From NCBI GenBank assembly GCA_028023455.1, contig JAQFVV010000043.1, positions 1,551,483 through 1,615,482 on the forward strand: 64,000 nucleotides of DNA. Direction: 5' to 3'. The notes below the pieces were generated by a model. That model saw only the letters and a list, made by a program, of their open reading frames with translations, was not told the DNA's origin and searched no databases. Shown here one piece after another: positions 57,655 through 64,000 of the stretch. The stretch comes from Epiperipatus broadwayi. Taxonomy: Eukaryota; Onychophora; Udeonychophora; Euonychophora; Peripatidae. Both the position numbers and the translations under genes were made by a program. Position 1 is the stretch's first letter, and every line of letters begins with the position of its first letter.

Positions 57655-58735
57655 TTTTACCTTTTAATGAAAATTTTCACTTCACTTAATTTTGTTGAAT
57701 GAATGAGAGTCCGGTTATTGGGAGGATCCCCAGGGGCCTAAATCCTGGTTCTTGTGAGGGAAGGGGCTAGTATGAGGATGCTGGTGTGGTGATCGTTACC
57801 AACCTTGGTTTTTCTCATTCACAAGATAGAAAAAATAATGTTATTTATGGCGATTCTTTAACTTTATCATCATGAATGATTTTATCCATGTATTATTGCA
57901 AAATAAGTTGCAGTTTGGCCTCATGATTCTAATTGCAAGTGGTTCACCTTATTTAATTTTATTACTTCCAATGTTGTTATTGATAGGGCTGGCCTTTTGC
58001 TGTTCATGTGATTTTCATGATGGATTAGAATGGTTTTCAGCAGAGACATTTTGAAGCTTGGATTTTTTTTCCCCTTGTTCTCCATAGTTTTTCCAAAGTA
58101 TTCGGGATTGCTCTCTTGAGAAGATACTTGAGGCCATTTGGAAGAACTGAACAGTAGATTGATTTAGTCTGTATTTTATGTTATCTCCAAGTGTTTTCCT
58201 TTTTCTCAACTTATATACCACAAATTGGATTTCCCAATATTATACTCCTAAAACACTATTCATATTTGATTTCTAGACTTTACAAATAATTCCTAATTGT
58301 ACCTTTCGATTAAAATTTTCATTATAATCAACTTTGCTGATTGAATGAGTCTGGTTGGTGGGATTGGCCCCAGAGACCTAAATTCTGGTTCTTTTGAAGG
58401 GGAGAGCAAGGATGAGGGTGCTGTGGGGACTGTTGCCAATGTGATTTTTTCATTCACAAGAAAGTAAAAAAAAACGCTATTCATAGCAGTTTTAGCGTTA
58501 TTGTTATAAACGATTTTATCCAAGTATTATTGCAAAGTAAACTGCAGTTTGGCCCAATGATTTTAATTGCAAGTGATTCACCCTATTTAAATTTATTATT
58601 TCCAATATTGTTATCTCCAAGTGTTTTCCTATTCTCAACTGCTCCATCACAAATTGGATTTCTCAATATTGTACTCCTAAAATGCTACTCATATTTAATA
58701 TCTAGACTTTACAAATAATTCCTAAATTGTAACAT
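57655..58735 (+). repeat. Direct duplication, units of about 645 and 430 bp
   Basis: 57655-58300 and 58301-58735 share long ordered blocks: TTGAATGAATGAGAGTC, CCTAAATCCTGGTTCTT, TTCATTCACAAGA, GATTTTATCCATGTATTATT, GCAGTTTGGCC, and TTATCTCCAAGTGTTTTCCT to AATTCCTAA. Identity looks near 80%. The second unit lacks about 190 bp (57990-58165). Origin unknown; two LTR-like or satellite units are possible. Confidence 0.7.
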
Positions 58736-58739
58736 CCAC

Positions 58740-59930
58740 TTTTTAATCGTTAATACACACCCTTTCCACATCCCTTTTCATATGTATTCTTCCCCTTTTA
58801 CCACGTTGCTCCTGAATTTCATTTTTACCATTATTTGTAAACCTTATTTAACTGTATTTGTACCTTTTTTTTATGATGAATAAACTTTCATCACTGAGAA
58901 AAAAAACCCTTTCTTTTAAAATTATAACAGCTACAGCATTATATTTATTCTGTGTAATTAAAGTCCGTTTTTCCTTACTTTCTACTGCTAATATCACTCT
59001 TTTTGTCTCGGTATTTTTTCTATTCTCTTCCTGGAATCATCTGCATTGCTGTCTTCCCTGATTCGATACTAAAAACTACTGGGTTTTTAAATATATTTAT
59101 ACTTTTGTCCTATAGTATAGGCATCTTCATATCCCATTGTCCTAAGCCTTTAAAGGTCTTTATTTTTTTATTTTAATCAATGTTTTTTTAGCGCACTAAA
59201 CTTCTTTTTTCCCCTTTTAGCAGTAACTATAATTAACTCTGAATTAATTTACAATAAAATATTTTCCATAACAACCTTTATCTTAAATTTGAATACAACA
59301 TTTTAATCATACAAAACATGTTTTGTTTTTTCATTCATATTTTTAGTATAACTTGTTTTCCAAATATTATACAAAAGCTTTTATTTATGGTGACTGGGAA
59401 GAAAGAGGAAGAAAAAAATTTAGGACCAATCTTTAAAATTCATTCTCTATCTTTTCTGATTTTAATTCTATATAATTTTCAATAGAATATTTGGATTTAC
59501 ATCAAATTTATCAAAAGAAAAATATATTTTGTTAAGTCTCATCCAGAAGGCTATTCTGAAAGGTATAAAATACATCTTTTTCTTTTTTTTTAAATTATGC
59601 ATTCATTTGTGCACAACTTAAATAAAATAACTATTTTCTCTTATAAGAGATATAATTTTACTTTTTTAATTTTACATAATTCATTCCTTTGCATAACACA
59701 AAATGTTTCGAGGATTTTTTTTGAATCTATAAACCAATTTATCTTTTTTTTAAATTAATATAATTACATGCCACACATATATGTCTAATACATGCGCGCA
59801 TATATAGTGACCTATAAAATTTACAAATCAGTTTGCTATACCGTTTCATTAAACTGCCTTTAATAATTAGGTCACAATGAAGTCTTGTAATGTGAGCAAT
59901 GCTATTTGTAATCGGTTCGAGACATACAAT
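58740..59930. other. AT-rich stretch without a gene
   Basis: No feature recognised; short frames only. Confidence 0.4.
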
Positions 59931-60041
59931 CTCATTATGTAAACAAGGCAAAACTTTCCATACAGTAGTGCCACTCTATGCCAATCAGAGTAATCAATGG
60001 ATGCCAGAAGACTTGTGCATAAAATCCCTATCTAGTACCTA

Positions 60042-60108
60042 CTCGTCCAATATCCCCAGACTGGTTTCTGGCTTGTGGCCTTCGTCAGTGAGGAGCCTTG
60101 GATCTGAG
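60042..60108 (-). ncRNA. Hammerhead ribozyme motif in F7, left arm
   Basis: CUGACGA, GAAA and C17 are present; stem III reads ACCAGU, a one-base departure from the self-complementary form. Stem I distal helix has one change. Confidence 0.68.
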
Positions 60109-60567
60109 AGCACTGCACCTAGATCTTAGTATCTAATGCAACCCCTCCAGCAGCCACCTTTTAACTCTACTTAACTACAAAACTATGAGAATGAAATTTG
60201 AAAACACAATAATATTTTCAATCTAAGCTCAATAGCTTATATAGTCATATGGGTCTGTATGGAGAGTTTTGCCTTGTTTAATAACAATTATATGCTAGTA
60301 TAAGAGATAGTGATCATGTGATGTTTAGTGGTTTAACACCAATCCTGCCTAATAGGATAGTGGTGGCTATGGTTGTTAAAGAGCCAAAGACACCAAAATG
60401 TATGGGTGCTGAACTGAGTTCAAACCCATATGACTGTATAAGCTATTGAGCTTAGATTAAAAATATTTGTGTGTTTTCAATTTTATTCTCATAGTTTTGT
60501 AATTATGTACAGATAAAAGGTGGCTGCTGGAGGGTTGCATTGGATTCTAAGATCTAGGCGCAGTGCT

Positions 60568-60634
60568 CTCAGATCCAAGGCTCCTCACTGACGAAGGCCA
60601 CAAGCCAGAAATTAGTCTGGGGATATTGGATGAG
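60568..60634 (+). ncRNA. Hammerhead ribozyme motif in F7, right arm
   Basis: CUGACGA at 60588-60594, stem II GGC/GCC, GAAA, and AUUAGU then C at 60617. Both stem I helices intact. Confidence 0.7.
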
Positions 60635-60799
60635 TAGGCACTAGATAGGGATTTTATGCACAACCCTTCTGGCATCCATTGATTACTCTGGTTGGCACTA
60701 CTATATGGAGAGTTTTGCCTTGTTTAATGACAATTAGGTGCTAGTATGAGAGATAGTGATCATGTGATGTTTAGTGGTTTAACTCATTATGTAAAACAG

Positions 60800-61112
60800 C
60801 ATTAATGCAATCTACTATTTTTAAAAAAAAAGAATGGAGAAATATGGAAGTATCAACTATTTATATTCTGAAAGAATTACCAAGATAATTACCTCTCGAC
60901 TGCATACTTCTTAGAATTAGTATTTTCAACATCAGTAGATAGTCATTTTCAAAGTTTAGATTCATTAGCACAATTTTCATTTTAAAATGCAATCTTACAC
61001 ATATATATAAGGAAACTCAATAAACATTAAGTAAAAAAAAAAACTAATACAAATAAAATCTAATATTTTTTATGGAATTTAATTTAGAATTAAAATTTTT
61101 ATTATTTTACAG
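60800..61112. other. Stretch without a recognised feature
   Basis: AT-rich, no signature. Confidence 0.4.
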
Positions 61113-61208
61113 TATCTATTAGCAATTTAATAGTCAATGTTCTTATTAAAGATTTGTAGTCTGTCAGTTGCGTGATCTGATCTTTCAAACAATGGAAGAT
61201 TTGCCCTG
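61113..61208 (+). other. Possible non-coding or 5'UTR exon
   Basis: A good acceptor (TTATTATTTTACAG) and a consensus donor (CTG/GTGAGT) bound 96 bp. All plus frames have stops except from an ATG 18 bases before the donor (MEDLP). The minus strand instead has a 45-codon frame across the region (ELLTRANLPLFERSDHATD is part of it). Neither can be chosen from sequence alone. Confidence 0.3.
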
Positions 61209-64000
61209 GTGAGTAATTCATAATGATTATAAGAAAAGCTTACGACTGGAAAACTACACAACATATTTTAGAGAATAAAAAGATTAAACTAGTTCAAACA
61301 TTTCTGCTATTTTAAATAAAATATTACTTTGTAAATTTTTTTTATAGTGGATGGTTGTTCAAAAGATTGTGGATTCAGAATTAAGTTACTAAAATGTTTT
61401 TGTATATGGCAAAGGCAGATTTATTTTATTAAATTACTTGGGTAATAAATATATGTTTTCCATCCATTTCACGTACTAATGACATTAATTCACTTTTTCT
61501 TTCCAGGAAATATTACTGATTTTTTCAGTGCTTACTTTATTTAGAATTCTTTTTAAACTCATAAATTTTTAAGATTTAAAATCCATTTCACAATGTCAAA
61601 GAGATCCAGAGGAGTCTACAGTTTTTGAATATTATACAATAACTATCGACAGAAATATTTTACATCAGTTTGTAATAAAAAATGATGGCTAAAAATTGGT
61701 TAAGTAAATATGTGTTGTTTTAGTAGCATCAATAAAAATTTATCAATATTAGCACTGATGCTATATCAAAGTCCAAGATTGACAGAACTGGAAAAAACTC
61801 AGCATAAATACAAGCTTCTCTTTAATAAAACCAGTACATGATAATTGTTTTAAACTAAGATTATTCACCAATATTATTAATATAAAAGCTATTCAAAAAT
61901 TTGGTATATAAACAAAATTATGATGATCTTAAAATCTAATAAATGTGTCAATGATTCAAAAATTATCATCCAATATCGCTATTACGTACCCCAAAAATAA
62001 TCTTAACATGAATTATGCCTGTAGCTAAAAATCGCTTTAATGCAGACCTGAACAGAAATGCATGAACAAGTTCTATTCTTAATTACCCAAATCGAAAAAG
62101 ATTTTAAACTAGTTTTACATTTTGCATTCTAACCTCAGCTTAACAACTTTGGAAAGATGCTTTTCCACAGGATTCAGTTTTCTCCATTGTTCTCTCTAAG
62201 CTGCGCCCTATGCAATTGCACAACAATTTTGAAAGCATGCACACTGCTCGGCAACTTCTGCATATTCCAATACTTGAAGTAATTATCCATTTGTTTTTAT
62301 GTTTAAACACAAAGTTGAATTCAGTTAAATAATTTTGGAAAAAAACAAAAGAATTAATAAATAAAATTGATCTGTACATGCGATGGTGGGCAGGGATATT
62401 GCTATGGGGACTTCAGTTTAATAGTATTGTACCCTGCCCAAAACAACTAAAAATATATTCCAGTACTATTAGCCAATATATAACAGTGCTGACTGACCAT
62501 AGTCTTTCCTCTGCTGGCCATTGTCAAGGCAGATGACACAACTGGGACTGCAATGAGAATTTTTTTATTATTGAAATGTAAAAAAAAAAAAAAATCATCC
62601 AACATATAAATATTTTATTTTAGGCACTACAAATGTCAATACATTCAGCAAGTCAATCTAAATCTTCGTTAAGAAAAATTTAAATATGAATGGCTCTCCT
62701 GATTATTTAAAACTGAAATGCCATCATCATCAAAAATTGTAACTACTGAAGTAAACTTGATGATGTTTTTTGCTATCGAATCAATACAGTTGACATTATT
62801 TGTCAAATTTGCTGTCGGTCAAATTCAAAAGATGAATTTTACTACCAGTTAAAAATAGGCCGAATGGAAAATAGATTGTTTAAATGACATTTAAATCAAG
62901 AAGTTCTTACCAATTCAGTTATTGGCATGCAATATAAAAACAATGGAGGAATTTGAAATTTCAAATGGAAACCTGGAAGATCATAATCTGAGATTAGAAA
63001 ATGCTGAATGCAAGAAAACAGACAAAAATATGATTAAAATTCTAATTTACAATATTATCCTAACAATTATCATCAATTCGTTAATGCTTTCTGTGCAATC
63101 TATATATGATAATGTAGGAAAATATGTTAGTATTCCTGAATTATGTTATAGCAAGAATTATTTCTTCGAATTTATAGAATGAATATATTTTAAACATACA
63201 TAAGGAGATTATTGATGAAATTCGAACATCTTCATTTCATTGTTTGATTGATGATTAAAGAATAGATATTTCGGTAAAAAAAATACTATATATAAAATAC
63301 AGAAAAAAAAATTGAATCTAGCTATCAGGCAAAATTTGTCTGCATTATTAAGCTTATCGCGAGTTATAGTCATTCTATTGTAATAGGGATAAAAGTTTAT
63401 AGAGGGAATAACCTTCATTTACAAAAATGGTTGTTTAGCTCTGTAATGTTAGGAAAACCAAATAATGTGGTTGCTTATCTGTGAGATGATATTTTAGATT
63501 TAGTTCAACAGTGGTTTCCAGAAAAGATCTTGGGAATAGATGATGCATAAAAACATGTTCCAGTTATTAAAAATATTTAAACCCTTTTAAGAACAATATA
63601 AATAATGTTTAATAGATAAACTATAAGAACTGACTAACATTTCAGAAATTGACATTATATCAGACCTCTCAGTGAAGTAAAACGGATATGTGGATATTTA
63701 ATGTTCAGATAAGAAAATATAATACTTTAATAAGCGCACAGAACAAGCTGAAGAATTCAATGACCCAATAAATAAATATTGCTTAAAAAATCTCAAAAAC
63801 CCACATATCAGTTAGCATGTGAGATTCTTTAAAATGTATTTGTTTAATTATTAGCATTAAACAAAACTTTACAAAGGACTAATTTATCCTCAATGGAGGC
63901 ACATCAATTTGCAAAGATAAAAATTAATAAACTAAGAGCACAATATCTAGATAACATCTGCTGGAGTGTGGACATTCAAACAATTTTAGATTCCTATATA
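61209..64000. other. AT-rich end of the window, no supported gene
   Basis: A short hairpin lies at 62389-62440 (GGGCAGGG with CCCTGCCC, imperfect inner stem). A plus frame at 62922-63182 (86 codons) starts MACNIKTMEEFEISNGNLED and may be a worn retroelement gag; there is no zinc knuckle to confirm it. A segment near 62175-62235 (TTCTCTCTAAGCTGCGC) resembles termini of some hAT elements. Confidence 0.3.

Larger units (their letters stand above)
59931..60795. mobile_element. Palindromic hammerhead element F7, largest copy
   Basis: A 13-bp target duplication CTCATTATGTAAA (59931-59943 and 60783-60795) flanks it. The left part (59944-60254) is a 5'-inverted minus monomer. The right part is plus and starts and ends with the same block of about 80 bp (from about 60255 and 60704), giving a monomer length of about 449 bp and about 1.2 head-to-tail units. 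The right terminus is the family's constant end (GATCATGTGATGTTTAGTGG). Confidence 0.88.

Overview
The window is AT-rich DNA from an invertebrate animal. The evidence is split eukaryotic genes with canonical splice sites, a nuclear cytochrome c oxidase subunit 4 exon with a polyadenylation signal, non-LTR, gypsy and Penelope-like retroelement relics, tRNA-derived SINEs, and Merlin, hAT and pogo/Tigger-like DNA transposons. I cannot name the phylum from sequence alone. Only two stretches look like host genes: an intact asteroid-family nuclease gene (5840-8005, minus) with two broken tandem copies beside it (1814-5765), and the last exon of COX4 (55960-56096, minus). Almost everything else is transposon-derived or unassigned AT-rich DNA.

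Layout. 1-8.0 kb: the asteroid array, with a solitary hammerhead ribozyme motif (1558-1620, minus) about 270 bp past the stop of the outermost copy. 8.2-16.7 kb: two palindromic hammerhead-bearing elements, a decayed LINE, two tRNA-like SINEs and a cluster of a second SINE. 17.3-20.9 kb: LINE copies. 21-22.6 kb: a gypsy gag relic. 23.8-28.0 kb: a hAT element holding a Merlin element, then two more Merlin elements whose transposase ORFs lack the catalytic core. 28.0-34.5 kb: a nearly 2 kb LINE insertion, gypsy integrase and gag relics, an inverted-repeat MITE and a Tigger-like element. 34.8-37.5 kb: a multi-arm palindrome, an RTE 3' fragment, another gag relic and a hammerhead element. 38.1-41.8 kb: a 44-bp minisatellite running into an RTE 5' fragment, a SINE, a 483-bp periodic repeat with a second kind of hammerhead motif, and a truncated hammerhead element. 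41.8-49.7 kb: a decayed gypsy element and a long RTE interrupted by a hammerhead element. 51.3-53.4 kb: two Penelope-like endonuclease relics. 54.3-55.5 kb: an inverted-repeat element with internal hairpins and a minisatellite. 55.7-56.1 kb: the COX4 3' end. 57.6-60.8 kb: an unassigned direct duplication and the largest hammerhead element. 60.8-64 kb: little that is recognisable.

The most interesting signal is a dispersed family of palindromic or partly dimeric elements (seven loci) carrying type I hammerhead ribozyme motifs with a short self-complementary stem III. Several copies are flanked by 9-17 bp target duplications and have one constant end and one variable end, which fits target-primed reverse transcription better than cut-and-paste. 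Penelope-like elements are known carriers of such ribozymes, and Penelope-type GIY-YIG endonuclease relics lie in the same window, so a Penelope-related or retrozyme-like origin is the leading inference. All structures were paired by eye; no folding or database search was run.
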